Assembly: GCA_030998015.1 (NCBI GenBank) | Contig: JARWMV010000018.1 | Coordinates: 1-64,000, forward strand | Direction: 5' to 3' | From: Ceratorhiza oryzae-sativae | Lineage: Eukaryota; Basidiomycota; Agaricomycetes; Cantharellales; Ceratobasidiaceae | Length of the DNA: 64,000 nt | Shown: positions 9,288-21,244 of the stretch, piece after piece | Numbering within the stretch: the first letter of the stretch is position 1 | How the letters are laid out: each line of letters opens with the position of its first letter | The notes under the pieces: model-generated | The model's database searches: none | What the model was told of the DNA's origin: nothing | What the model saw: the letters and a program-made list of their open reading frames with translations, nothing else | Program-made: the position numbers and the translations under genes

Positions 9288-9427
9288 CTTGGAGTTTTCA
9301 ACACAGACAGTTTGGGGAGTAGCAAGGGAGGGGGATTTGATATTGGGGTGTGTGGGGTATATCAAATCCCACCAACCCAACCAAGCAGATCTTCAAACCA
9401 TCTGTGTAGAGACTAACAGGAAGGGTG

Positions 9428-9711
9428 TGTTGAATTTACAATCATATCCATTCATGTATGCAGTGTGTTTGTATCTGTTTGTCCATTTCTGATGTTATGT
9501 GTGCACCAGTGAAAATTTTCTTTCCTTAGTTCTCTACCTTTGTAGTTGAGCTAAGCTATAGTTTTCTCTTTCTTTTCTTCATGTATTTCTCATTCTCACT
9601 GTCCCTTGTAGTACATTTGTGTCTAGGTACAGTAAATACAATAGTTCTCTACCTTTGTAGTTGAGCTAAGTACATTTGTATCTAGCTTGTGTGAAACCTC
9701 CCTGCATAAGA
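9428..9711 (+). mobile_element. Solo LTR of a second family (284 bp), CpG-decayed copy
   Basis: It begins TGTTGAATTTACAATCAT and ends near CCTCCCTGCATAAGA. GGGTG flanks both ends (9423-9427 and 9712-9716). Homologous copies occur at 32650-32944 and 56922-60541. Each contains the word TTCTCTACCTT(T/C)GTAGTTGAG twice, about 115 bp apart. Where the other copies have CG (TTCGTAG, GCGTGA, TACGATT), this copy has TG or CA, so it has lost its CpG sites. Confidence 0.88.
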
Positions 9712-9716
9712 GGGTG

Positions 9717-10586
9717 GCTATGGGAAGTGTTGGGGTGGTTTGTTGTGAAGGGGATAGGCTGTATTGAAGGCAACCAATTACAAATATTGTCAGTGTAGCC
9801 AAATAGGAGTGCACATGTGTGATGACTAAGCAAGGCACAACTGCCACTGTTACAGACACAGAGGTCCAGAGCTAAGACCAGGTTGGGTGCTCAAGAGTGA
9901 AACTGCAAGCTGTTGTGCAGAAGTTCAAAGCAGCAGTGTTGATTGACAAGGGTGACAGAGCCCCTGGTCAGCCAAACTGGAGATGAACAAGATAAGTGGT
10001 TTGGGGTATGCAACAACCAGGCAGCCCAGTGTGTGTTAGAACACAGTGGTGTGCTGTACTGAATACTTGAGGTACCTGTCAGATTGTGACAGGCAATGGC
10101 AAAATGTGAAATGAGCAAAAGACCTTGTATTTGAACAAAAAAATGAAGTACCTGTCATTTGAAGGATGCACATGCACCCAAAGTAGGCTATTGGTGTAAC
10201 TTTGAAGTTGTAGAGTAGTGGGTCAATTACAATAGTCTACAAAGTGGGTCAAGTCTCAAGCACATGCAGCACTCAAATAGCAGCAGGGGCAGGGAGTTGT
10301 ATGAATCTTCAGCAAAGATAAGCATGTAATCAAGCAAACACAGAACTGTGTATTGGTATTTCAAAATCACAAGGTACACCAACCATCTACCTGACATTTT
10401 AAAGGGCTGTGAGTAAATAGGGTATTTCAGACATTGTTTGTGTTAGTGTTGTCAAGTGAGGTATATGCACTTGGAAGAAAATGAAATAAAATAATGTTTG
10501 CTCAACTAACAAGCAGCTGGATTGTATAATTTAACAAATATTTGGATGTAAAGTTAAACAAACAAGAAAAAAATGAGCCAACAACC
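9717..10586. other. No gene recognised; AT-rich, CpG-poor sequence
   Basis: All frames are short and none shows a family signature. The stretch has almost no CG dinucleotides and many TG and CA pairs, like the transposon debris on both sides. It is probably old decayed repeat. Confidence 0.6.
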
Positions 10587-10591
10587 AAGTA

Positions 10592-11897
10592 TGTTATGGG
10601 TCAGGGTACACTTGAATATCTAGAGCTTAAGCAATTGTAGATATGTTAGTATACACTAATCATACTCAATACTTCTTAGACTAGAGTAAGAAGGCTCAAA
10701 GTAGTTGCAATGCGATCAAGTAACACTCAAGGTAGTCTTAATCTTTCACAGTGTAAACTGACTAATTTATAGGTATAAAGAGCAAGACTACTATGGTCAG
10801 GTTCCCTTAGATATCTTAAATGTAGTTCAGCCCTAGTCACTTGGACTAACTGATACTAATCTTAATACTAGGCTTAAGCGATAGCTTATAGGATAGATGG
10901 TGGGCTGCCTAATGCGTGTACTTCCTCAGCTACAGGTACTTAGATTTCCTCTAATAGCTGGTACTTAATGTCATGCTCAATCAGGCAATATTGTATCCTT
11001 ATATATCTCTGTATATAAGATACAATGAATCAGACAGTATATAACTAATATGGTACTTTATTCCTCAGTACTAGTTATATAAGAAATCACACACAGACAA
11101 GAGAAATAGAAAGAGAAAAGAAACCAATAACCGGTCTGGGTTTGAGTGAAGGGAAGGTGGTCTGGAAGGGCCTCAGAGGAGGTCCTTTTATACCCTGAGG
11201 AGGGCATTCCAGAGCCAAATAGATACATGCATGCCAGTGCGATCATCAAAAGAGGGTACTGCTATACTTGGGGTACACCCTAGCCCACTATAGGATAAAA
11301 GAGTAAAGACAGGGTGTGGATCAAAGGCATTGATGCATCTGAGACCTGCTATTGGGTTGTAGATCATATTATCATAGTATATACATGTAATGAATGGAGG
11401 CTACATCTCAGTGAGTCATAAAGTGAGTCAGAGAAGCTTCTGGATCAATTTGGGAAGCTCTCCTGACTCACTGGAGTCATTAGATCTTGATTGATGGTCC
11501 AGTAAGATTCTAATGATCTTCAGGCCATTCTGGCGCGAGGATCTGGTGGATCGCGACGATCTTCGGGCAGCAGATACCGCCGAAGATTGGCTATCGATAG
11601 AGCACAAGATCGCTTTGATAGCGTAAGCGGTTGCCAAGATATGAGCGGTGCGATGTTGTAATCAATATCTCCTGATAAGAGGAAATATCGCAACCTCTGT
11701 ATTTCTCTGAGATCTTATCGTAAAATCTTAATAAAATATGCGTTGGAGAGCGGGAATTTTGTACTATTTAATGGAACACAAAATAGTACAATTCAGAGCA
11801 CATACAAATTCAAGTATTTCACAATTTAATTACAGAGGCATTGCTTGAGGTTGGCAGAGCAGACTAAAATAATAGAAAATGTTAGTGATCCATAACA
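10592..11897. mobile_element. Long solo LTR (about 1.3 kb) with 5-bp target duplication
   Basis: The segment begins TGTTATGG and ends CCATAACA, an 8-bp inverted terminal match of the TG...CA type. AAGTA flanks it directly on both sides (10587-10591 and 11898-11902). A TATAAAAGG box read on the reverse strand near 11187 suggests reverse orientation. There is no pol sequence inside. A CpG-containing patch at 11525-11650 overlaps a short reverse ORF of no recognisable family. A single terminal-repeat-free mobile element with these ends is less likely than a solo LTR. Confidence 0.7.
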
Positions 11898-12237
11898 AAG
11901 TATCAGAATAGTACCTTAGCATGTGCAAGGCCAATTTCTCCAACTGTTAGCTTGTACCTATCCCATTGACTTGCTAACATCTGCCTGCTTTTGTCATCAG
12001 TCATGCTGCCATCCAATGTTCTATGTATGTGTGCCATGCACCACAACCTTGCATTTTCATTGCAGATCCCCTCCACCTCAACTCCCTCCTCAAACATAAT
12101 CCTCCAACATTGCCACCATTGCCTGGACATAATACCACAGGTGGCTTGCTCTGGAAGCACATTGCTGCCACGTTCAAGTGCCAAGAGGCCAAGATTCATG
12201 CCATACAGGTTGGCTGTGTGAGTGAGCATGCAAGGAG

Positions 12238-15200
12238 TTGGAGAAAGCACAGGCAAAATCTCCACCAGACATCCTTGAAGTGCAACATCCTGCCAATTCA
12301 CCAGAACCTGCCTTGAACCCTGAAGAGCCCTCACCCAAACATCAGAGGGTGACAATGGAAGAGGTGAAAGATGAGGAGGCACCAAGGATTATCCAGCCCT
12401 CTCAGCCTAGCTCCCTGAGCCCAGCTGCACCACCAGACAGTGCCATGTTGAGAGCCTGCCAAGAACCAACTGCTCAAGTTTTGAACAGAGATAGTGGCCA
12501 ACAGCCAGGCTCCAGTCAGAGTAGAACACCTCAGACACATCAATCATCTTCATCACAACAATGCCAAAGGTTCCATCAATGGAGAGGCCTCTGTGTTGAA
12601 GAATTCAAAGATAGGTTAGCTGGAACACCAATTTCAGATGAGTTAATGCCCAAACTGGACTTAGAAGCCTACATCAAATCCACAGGTGTGATGGCAAACC
12701 CACATCACTTTGAAATTGCTGAGTTATTAATTCCATCAGGTCTGACTGATGAAGCAAAAGGCTGCCATCTAAAAAGTCAACTGGTGAGTGGAATAGTGAA
12801 TTATTGATTATCCTATACTCACAAACGTACCCTAGTACCAAGGCCAAACACCATGGTTGAATGGCCATGCATTGCATCTGGACATTGACAAGTTGCCTCA
12901 TGGTCCCAAGTGCACTCTGGAAAACATCAACCTTGGTAGCATCCAACAACCACAGATGCGGTACCTGGTGAAGTGCAATGCCCTGGATCTGCTCCATGAG
13001 ATATTCAGTGATAGAGGGCTTGATGGGCAGTTTGTATATGCACCTGTTCGATATTGGACAAGTAGGATTAGGAGAGAGCAAGTTTGGGCAGATATGCAGT
13101 CAGGGAATTGGTGGTAGGAAGAGCAGGTGAGTTGCAAAATCCAACACCAAGAAGCATTACACTCACCAAATGCATGCAGCTGAAATTAATGAAGGCAGGT
13201 AAATGGGCAGCCACAATCATACCCATAATCCTTTCCAGTGACAAAACAAACCTTTCAATAATGTGTGGTGGCCAAAAGGCCTATCCAGTCTATATCTCAG
13301 TTGGTAATCTCAGTGGGAATTGGCAACAGAGGCCAAGCAAGAAGGGAATGGTCTTACTTTGGTTTCTGCCAACAGATTTGTTTGAGGGTATCAATGATGA
13401 CAACAAGAGACAGCGCCTGAGAGCTGAGTTGGTACATTGGTCGATGGAGAGTATGCTGGCACCCCTGAAGGAAGTGTGGGAGGATGGCATGGAAATGTGG
13501 TGTCCAGATGGGCGGCTTCGTCGTGTTTTCCCACGGATAGCTGCATACATGGTGGATTGGCCAGAGCAGAACCTCCAATGCTGCACAACTACTAGCACCT
13601 GCCCAATATGCACAACGCCTTACACAGGGTGGGGTCAACTATCAAACCACGCAGATCCTTGCAAGCGCAAGGAGACGCTAGGCACAATACGGGTGTATTT
13701 CCGCTGTCAGCATGTTGGCGAACTGCGGTTAGCAGGATTGAAGGAGGTATGGCCGTGGTGGGGCGACTTACTGGATGTCAACCTTCACAAGAGCGTCACG
13801 CCCGACCTCTTACACCAGCTATACCAGGGGATGTTTAAATCCCACCTCTATCGTTGGATATGGTTCTTTGTTGGTACGGGACTGCTGGGTGATCGATTCG
13901 CGTCTATGCCAAGGGCAGAAGGGCTCAAGCACTTTCCGAAGGGCGTCAGTGTGGTGAAGCAGTGGACTGGGCGCGTGAGCAAGGGGATGCTCAAACAGAT
14001 CTTACCTGCTGTGCTTGGCGACCTTCGTCCTGAGAAGGCACAGATGGCACGCTCGCTCGTTGACTTCATCTTCTGCGCACATGCATCGAGTATGACCGAA
14101 TCCGACCTAGCCCACTTGGAGCACGACCTTGACACGTTCCACAAGCACAAGGACGTGCTAATCACACAGGGATTCTATGGGTCGGAGGCCAGATTCGACT
14201 GCATCGCCAAGCTTCATGCGCTCAGTCACTATACAGACATGATCCGTCAGCTTGGTACACCAGACGGTTACAACACTGAAGTGTCAGAGCACTTACACAT
14301 TGAGTAGGCAAAAATTCCTTGGCGTGCATCGAACAAGGTACGGCCTATGCCTCAGATGTTAACATATATCCAGCGACAGGAGGCAATACGAATACATCGG
14401 ATTTACCTTTACCAATACTTAGGCCACGATAGCGATGAGGAGCGCGAGGGGGAGGAGCGTGAAGGTCAGGGGCACGAGAATGTGGACAAGCTGATAGAGC
14501 CTGTGATCGACATTGCCATTGGCTCTAGGCGCTGGCTGCCGGAAGACAAAGATGTTGACAGCGCTGAAGTCATTGGGGAGGTTGATTGGCTGTCACAAGA
14601 CGAGATGGAGGAGGGGGATATCGATGACGAGGGCGAATCCATTGAGCCTGTCACCTACCCAGAACCACGCCGCTACCTAGCCATAAACCCAACCAAACGC
14701 AACATGTGCATCAAGGACACCAGCCAGCTGTACAAGGCACCAGAGTTACAATTGGCTTTAGTTGACTTCCTTGTCCGACGATGTGACGTCAAAGTGTATA
14801 ACGTAATGTTATCCGCCAACAGCCGTATCCACCTCTGGCACAGACTTTACCTCCATCATCGTCCTCTTCCATTCGCTCCCTTTGAACCACTCTGGCGCGA
14901 TGTAGTGCGCGCTAGCCCACCTTCACTAGGTCCTGGCGGCTGCGTGCTCAGAGACGGGGTGTGGGATGTGGCGCTATACCGCGAACGCCCGAACCTACTT
15001 CGTAGGTCTCATCCTCCCTAGCTCAGTTATTTCTTTCTTACCATTGCATAATACAGGCTCCAGCGATGACAACTCCGCCCCAGAAAAGTACGGTATCCAA
15101 CGTAAGTCGTATTGTTGTCATCTCTTCCTTCTCGGATGTACTTACAATACCTTTGTGTGTGTTTAGGATACCGAGCCGGTCGTGTGCGAGCTATTTTCTC

Positions 15201-15558
15201 ACTGCCAGGTCATATCCGCGACTATTATCCTGGCCAGCTAGCTTATGTCGAAGTTTTCCGTTCCTTCGAGTCTACACCTGCGTCCCCGTACGGCCGTATG
15301 TTTTCGACTGGGCCAGAATTTGATGCTCGCAGCCGCCGTCGAGCACTCGTGATCCTTGTGACGGAGATAATGCTCGCTTGTCATCTTGTGCCCAAGTTTA
15401 ACCAGCTCGACTCCGACCTCCGCCTTGACCCGTACACTGATCTCTTATCTATCAGTCGATATTTTTGGTTCAACCACTACTACAACCATTACCTCTTCCA
15501 TCTCGTGCAACACTGGATCCGTCGGTGCCCGAGGCTAAGGGAACGCCTTTTTGGCTAG
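12238..15558 (+). pseudogene. Plavaka-type transposase (KDZ group), nonsense mutation
   Basis: This is a multi-exon transposase of the Plavaka family, a cut-and-paste type related to Kyakuja, Dileera and Zisupton. Exon 1 (to about 12784) is low-complexity, then has EEFKDRLAGTPISDELMPK and LDLEAYI. Exon 2 (about 12850-13115) has DIDKLPHGP and SGNWW. The catalytic exon has SSDKTNLSIMCGGQKAYP (first Asp), a Cys pair (CPICTTPYTGW), TPDLLHQLYQGM and VSEHLHIE. Directly after HIE a TAG (14305-14307) interrupts the frame, which then continues unchanged through WRASNKVRPMPQM to about 15021. The last exon (about 15160-15558) ends with RYFWFNHYYNHYLFHLV. The homologue at 17613-20972 confirms the exon order. 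CpG is rare before about 13500 and common after it. The exact start is uncertain. Confidence 0.85.
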
Positions 15559-15879
15559 TTATGTTGATGCGGTCTTCATTCTTTTCTCATGTCCCAATCC
15601 GTCGCTGTTGCAGTTTATTTTACAGCTTCTTCCCCCTTCGTTTGCGCATTTATCTACTGTGTAAGTCGTCCTCTTTTGGTGTATTCACGCAGTGTCGACT
15701 AATGTTAATGCAAAACACACAGCCCACTACGAATGACCTAACCGCTTTCATTTAATTTGTGCAGCGTCCGCCGATTTCCTCCAAACCCGGCTTTGCGCGC
15801 TCATCTCCATGGTATAGCAGCTTGTTGCCTTATTTAATTATACATAAACTAATGATCTTTCTGATCAATTGAATGCAGA

Positions 15880-16212
15880 ATTGTAGGATTGCCAAGGAAG
15901 CCTAGGCTTGCTCCCAACCACTCCAAAACCACTCCCGTTGGTGTTCGTCCCAAGCCAACAGTTATCGATTATTTGGAAATTGGGGAAGAGGGGATTGCCG
16001 TGGACCCAGCAGAAATGTTGTACCCTGCCCTGCCCTTTATTTAATCTCGATCCTAATGATGAACGCGATGCCAATCCTGATAACGACCAACTCACACAAC
16101 CCTCACTTGCTCCTCGTGCCTCTTCGCCCATGCCCTCGCCCGATCTTACTTCCCCTGCCATACCTATCTTCATCATCTCTCCCGCTGTCATTTTAAGTCA
16201 CACGCGCCAGTA
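15880..16212 (+). pseudogene. Remnant ORF downstream of the Plavaka gene
   Basis: After an AG at 15879 a forward frame reads RPKPTVIDYLEIGEEGIAVD and ends at about 16043. The next frame continues NLDPNDERDANPDNDQL and a Ser/Pro-rich tail to 16212, so a single indel separates the two. I do not recognise the protein. Position suggests either a second gene of the same transposon or an exon of the decayed neighbour. Confidence 0.3.
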
Positions 16213-16934
16213 GCTGTGTTGGTCCCCTGTAACTATCCTACACTAGTATCATCCCTGCCAGTTGCTGTCTCGCCACTGACTCAAACCAACCGCATATCTA
16301 AGTCAACGCATGCAACTTCAGCACTTCACATAATCTGCCTGTGCGTTTCAATGTGCGTGCGCATTTGTGACTTCTTTCTTTGCCATGTAAGGCAATTCCT
16401 AAGTGGGACCAGACAGGCAGAGACAGTTCTAACTAGCGGCACGGTAGGATCGCTAGCTCTATGCTACCTAGCTCCATAGGTCCGCTACTCGGCGCTGCTT
16501 GGGACCATAAGGGTTCTACTTTCGGAAGCTAGAGAACCGGGCGCTAACAAGTCAATAGACTTTCGCCGCGCCGTGCCACAGTCCGAGATTTTCAGGCGAT
16601 CCACAGCTGGGTAACAGCCCACCTACCAAGTAAGCTTACCAGAAGACAGAGCACTAAACTGTTTTACAGAAGCAACTGTGGGGCGCAGCCCGGCTGGTCT
16701 AATGCTGCCGACGTTGGCCAATTCCAAGCCATTCGCGCAAGGTGTGAATGCTTAGTCATGCTATGTTCGGCTCATGAAGATGACGTTTACTCTCGCATGG
16801 GCCGCAGTATCCTGGAATGACGAAGCAGTGGAGGCTATACTCTTACTTGTAGACTTTCATTCATTGGCACAGCATATGCATATTTCAGACGTCGTCGTTG
16901 AGGTGCCTGAACGTTGGAGTGGAATTCGACAGCG
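16213..16934. other. No gene recognised
   Basis: Only short frames without family signatures are present. The stretch ends at the TA (16935-16936) that precedes the 212-bp inverted repeat. Confidence 0.5.
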
Positions 16935-16936
16935 TA

Positions 16937-17148
16937 CACTGCACAGCAAAATGATTGCAGCACGTGACAAAAATTCGATCATTCTCGACTCTGGAGACAG
17001 TTACTAGATTTCATGTAGATACATTCATGCGATTCAAAAGAGTGATACAATAGACGCGTAGTGCAAAAACAACGAGCGAAATCGATAAGTGGGATGGCGA
17101 GAAAAAAAGGAAACAAAGCTGGATTTGCTGCAATCATTTTGCATGATG
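16937..17148 (+). repeat. 212-bp inverted repeat, left copy (TA-flanked, MITE-like)
   Basis: It starts CACTGCACAGCAAAATGATT after TA (16935-16936) and ends CATTTTGCATGATG before TA (17149-17150). Its own two ends are inverted relatives sharing GCAAAATGATTGCAGCA. A copy of the same length lies in opposite orientation at 28242-28453 and differs at very few positions. TA borders and internal palindromy fit a Tc1/mariner-type MITE. The pair could equally be long terminal inverted repeats of one 11.5-kb unit. Confidence 0.85.
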
Positions 17149-17181
17149 TAAGCAGCCTCACCTGCTTACGTCAGGAAAATA

Positions 17182-17412
17182 TGCCCGCGCTCAAAAGCAC
17201 GCGGTTTGCTAGCTATACTCCTTTATCGTCACGAGCCCCGTGCTCAGAAGCGCTCGGAAGCGCTCGCGAGACCAGTGCTCGTGAGCGCTCGTGAGCGCTC
17301 GTAAGTGCTTACGAGCGCAGGGCTCGTGTGTACTCCTTGGTACTCAGCAGTGCTCATTAGCAAAGCTCTTACGAGTGGTCAGGATAACGTATTGGGCACT
17401 CCCGAGCGATCG
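17182..17412. repeat. Array of GAGCGCTCG / GTGCTCGTG words, left
   Basis: Many imperfect copies of a palindromic word (GAGCGCTCG, AGCGCTCG, GTGCTCGTG, CTTACGAGCGC) are packed into about 230 bp. A similar, longer array occurs at 26772-27085. The two arrays bracket the Plavaka transposase gene and two other genes, the layout of subterminal transposase-binding repeats in a large DNA transposon. Confidence 0.65.
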
Positions 17413-17612
17413 GGAGTTAGTTCTCAGATTAGGAATGGTGGGCGACAGTACCAATGTAATTAAAAACGTTGGGCAAAATAAAATGATTACAGGCGACGGG
17501 AGGCGAGATGGCGACGAGCAAGCAAATAGCAAAACAAAAAGAATAAATCTGTTGCGGTTAAACGATCAGTCAGATGGGGCGCGAGGCATACCGAAACAGC
17601 TTACTAAGGTCG

Positions 17613-20600
17613 TTAGATTTGGAATGCACCTCGCCAGTGTTCAACGAGTCGATAGAGAAACCGGTTATAATAATGGTTGAGCCAGAAGTATTGGCTAACG
17701 TCGAGGAGATCGGGGAAGGAAGCAAAGTCGAGGTCTTCGTCAAGGCGTTTGAACTGCGGCGCGAGGTGGCAAGCGGCGGCAAGGTCGAAGGCGGAGTAAA
17801 CAGCAACGCGGCGTTTGCCCTCGAAAAGATGCTGAGACAGCGAGTGCATACGATGATGGGGCGAGAGCGAAGTCGAAAAAGGGCCAAACTCCTCGACGTA
17901 AACTAGCGGGTGTGGGCAAAGGTACTGAAAACTGGGGGGGAGGGCAAAGATAGCGCGGACTCGGCCAGCACGGTATCCTGTGAGGAATGATCGAGTGAGT
18001 TGCTCCAGGTCAGCCTAAACCCAGGACACAAGAAAGGTACTCACGGTGTACCCCAAAATTATCGCGATTATGGAGGATAAGAGCTACGTCGAACGCGGAC
18101 TCGACCTTGTCATCCGCCGGGCGAGCGCGAATCACGTCGCGCCTAGTCCAGTCAGGATCGAACGGGAGGGTTTCATGGCGAAGATAGAGGCGATGCCAGA
18201 GGGGGTACTCGTGGTAGGCGGTGGGAAGGAAGTTGGGGGGGAGCTTGCGCGTCCCATGCTCGTTGAGATAGGCGTGGAGGGCCGGTATCAGATTAGCCGC
18301 GCCGTATTTGGATATGATGTCGACGCCCAAGACCCGGCCTGTCGTCGGCTTGGCAGCTATTGACAATGTGGGGTTCGGATATACCACGTGCTGCCTTGCA
18401 TCCGCAGCCGTTCGCATCCGACCCGGGTAATGTTGCTGGTCTTCGTCTTCGCCCTCGTCGTTATCATCGTCGTCGTCGCCCCCCTCGTCCTCACCTCCCG
18501 CATCAACACTGCCGTCAATGGGCTCATCATAGCCGTTGGCTTGTCTGGACTTGGCGCTCTCCCTCCCTGCACCACTCGGCTCGTTATGCTGGGCGCTTGC
18601 CTCCCACGCCGGGTCAAAGGGCACATCTTCGTCCTCGCCATACACGACGCGGCTCCGTCTTCGTTTGTCTCCCTCGACTGACAACCGCCCAAGGTAAGCG
18701 TTCATTCGAGCACGGTGTATGCGTAAGGCCTCATAGCGCTGAATAAATCCGATCATTTGCGGCGTAGGTCGGACTTTATTCGATGCTCGCCAAGCGCGCT
18801 TGCTTTGGATATGCATATGCTCAGGTGATTCGGTGCTGTAACCGTCGGCAGTCCCCATCTCGCGTGTATCGTCCGGCCAATGCGACAGCAGATGCAACTT
18901 GGCGATCTTGTTAAACCGTGAGTCGTTCTGAAAGATCTTCATCCGTCTCAGCACGAACTTAAGCTCATGGATCTCAACCAGCGTCTTCTCTAAACGAACG
19001 ATATCGTCTTCAGTCATGCGCGACGCCTGGGCACGATAAATAAAGTCGAGGAGCGCGCGCGAAAGCTTGACGAAATCTGAATCCCACACCTCGGCGTCAA
19101 GACTGGCTATCACTGGTAAGAGTTGCTTTTCGACTTCCTTACTTTCGCGGCCAGTCCATTGTTTCACTCCACTAACACCTTGCTTGAAGTGTCGCATCCC
19201 CTCGGCGTTTGGCATCGCAGCAAAGTATCGGTCAACCGCCGCCGGCCCCGCCGCCTTGTACGTCCACTTCAATAGATGCCTGAGCATTCCCTGATGTAGC
19301 TGGTGTAGGGTATCGGGCATGAGGGCTCCAGCGAGGTCGAAGTACGGGAGGTTTGCCCACCACGGCCAGATGGGTTGTAGATGAAGCGCCTCGGCTGGAC
19401 GCCGATTCCCGTCCTCTAAGGCCGCGTGCATCGCGCATAGAGTCTCGCGGTTCGTCCTCGGCTCTGCGAGCTTCCCGCTGCCTCGATTATGGTACGTCGT
19501 CTTGCACTTTGGACAGCTCGAAGCGATAATCCCCGATACTAGGACCTGGTCTTCGTTGTCGAGCACCACACCGGCAACAATCGGGTAAGCCCGACGTACC
19601 GTCCGTACCGCCGCCCATCCGCGCATAGCGTCTCGACCCCATTCACCGACACCTCATGCAGCTCCTGGAACAGAGTTTCCATGGCTCGATGGGTCAGCTC
19701 GCGCTTCAGACGGGATTTCTCATCTTCGTCTTTTACATACGGGAACTTATCGACCGGGAGGTAAGCCAGCAGCGCTGTGGCTCGTGCCGTAGACTTGCGG
19801 CGTACTGACTTGTCAATGTTGCCTAGCGTCAAGTAAACCGGATAGGCCTGGTGTCCGCCCGTCATAAGTGACAACGCCATTCGGTCATGCGCGATGATTA
19901 GTGGCACGACTGTGGCGTACTTGTCGGGTAGCCGCTCCTGGGATGTATTAGGTAAGCACATCGGTATTATCGGCAGACAAATACTGACCTGCATCTCCCA
20001 CCACCAGTTTCCGCTGCACGCCTGGCCGTAAACCCGGCACTTCCGGTCTTCGGCCGTCCAATCTCGCCGTGCTGCGTAACTCATATGGTCTCGGAACGCT
20101 GGTTGGGCCATCAAGTCGCGGAATGTGGCGACAACTGATCGCATGAACAGGTAAGACGAATGTTTTTGTTGTTGTCGCTGCACTGGCTCGTTAAGTCTGA
20201 TATCGAACACCTTCCACCCAGGTCCGTGAGGCAATTTATTAATGTCGGCCATCATATTTTTGTTGTTTACCCATGGGGTTTGACCTTGGTACTACCTCCA
20301 CTTCGTAAGTATGTTTCCGCTAAATGAACACCAGACAGCTTACTAGTCGGCTCTTCAGGTGGGCATCCCGCCCTTTGTTCGTCAAGCCGGTAGTCATGAG
20401 CAGCTCGGCGGTATCGAAAAAATCGGGGTTACCCAGATTCCCCGTGTTGGCCATGTACGCCTCCAGATCGATTGGCGCAACGACTTCATCATTAATAGGT
20501 GCGCCGGCGCGGGGATCAGGAAACTGCTCGACGTATACCTGACGATCTGCATCGTACTCTAGGGCCTCGCCATGGTTCCCAAGCGATGAAGGAGGGGGGA

Positions 20601-20972
20601 AAGTGGGGGGGGGAAGACTAGTGGAGACACCGGGCGGGTATTGACTGGGCTCGTGGCGGGGGAGTTAGCTCTGCGGGTCGATTCGGGCGGACCGGGTTCC
20701 AACTCTAGCTCTAGAACACGAACTGTTCGAGGGTCACCCTGCGCCTCGGACAACGACTTGGCCTGCGCTTTTTCGCCATACGCTTGTCGACAACTTGGGG
20801 TAAGGGAGATATGGCGACTTCTCCCACCCTCGGTCCGTGAAACACGCAAGCAATAGAAACATTGAAAGAGTTTCGCAAAGCGGTGAGTGGTGTCGCGAAT
20901 GTATGGGCCTTCACTGACGAACTTTCGCTGTCCCCGCAGCGCATGCTGCATGAGCGACGCACTACGCGGCAT
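17613..20972 (-). pseudogene. Second Plavaka-type transposase, one frameshift
   Basis: The reverse-strand exons match the copy at 12238-15558 in order. The N-terminal region (20972-20560) is Pro/Ser-rich with EKAQAKS. The next exon (about 20540-20330) has APINDEVVAPIDLEAYM. Then come INKLPHGPGW and SGNWWWEMQ, an intron with donor GTCAGT and acceptor CCCAG (about 19987-19937), and the catalytic region IAHDRMALSLMTGGHQAYP. A shift near 19600-19615, in a GGC/CGG-rich spot, precedes RRAYPIVAGVV. The rest is one long frame: CPKCKTTYHNRG, MPDTLHQLHQGM, ESPEHMHIQSKRAW (the site where the other copy has a stop is intact here), an acidic linker and a terminal exon with YFWLNHYYNRFLYRLVEHW. Catalytic Asp and the EHMHI motif are present. 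One frameshift, possibly an assembly error, is the only clear break. Confidence 0.85.
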
Positions 20973-21244
20973 AGAGAGAGATGGAGTTGTGACGGTGCGC
21001 GAAGTCTGGTCTAGCGTATGTACTGGTCTTACTGTTAAGTTGGTGTGTCGTTCAAAATTGGTTAGAAACTCTGCTTTCCAGTGTGTTGACCCCGTCTAGC
21101 TAACTCGCTGCTGCGAACTCGGATGTCGCCACCTCAAAATTAAGGTTACACCTTTCGAGTAAGTTTTCCCATGTACGCCTTAACCTGAGTACGCAAGAAA
21201 CTAACTGCTATTTAGGTTACACACTACCCTCTCTTGAACAGAAT

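Noticed and set aside
11903..12385. Reverse ORF of 160 codons (WRIMFEEGVEVEGICNENAR)
   Set aside because: Its frame stays open in a CpG-decayed region antisense to the Plavaka start. A possible intron exists at 11903, but there is no family match, so it is too weak to annotate.
16216..16934. Short forward ORFs between the Plavaka gene and the 212-bp repeat
   Set aside because: No composition or motif evidence of coding.
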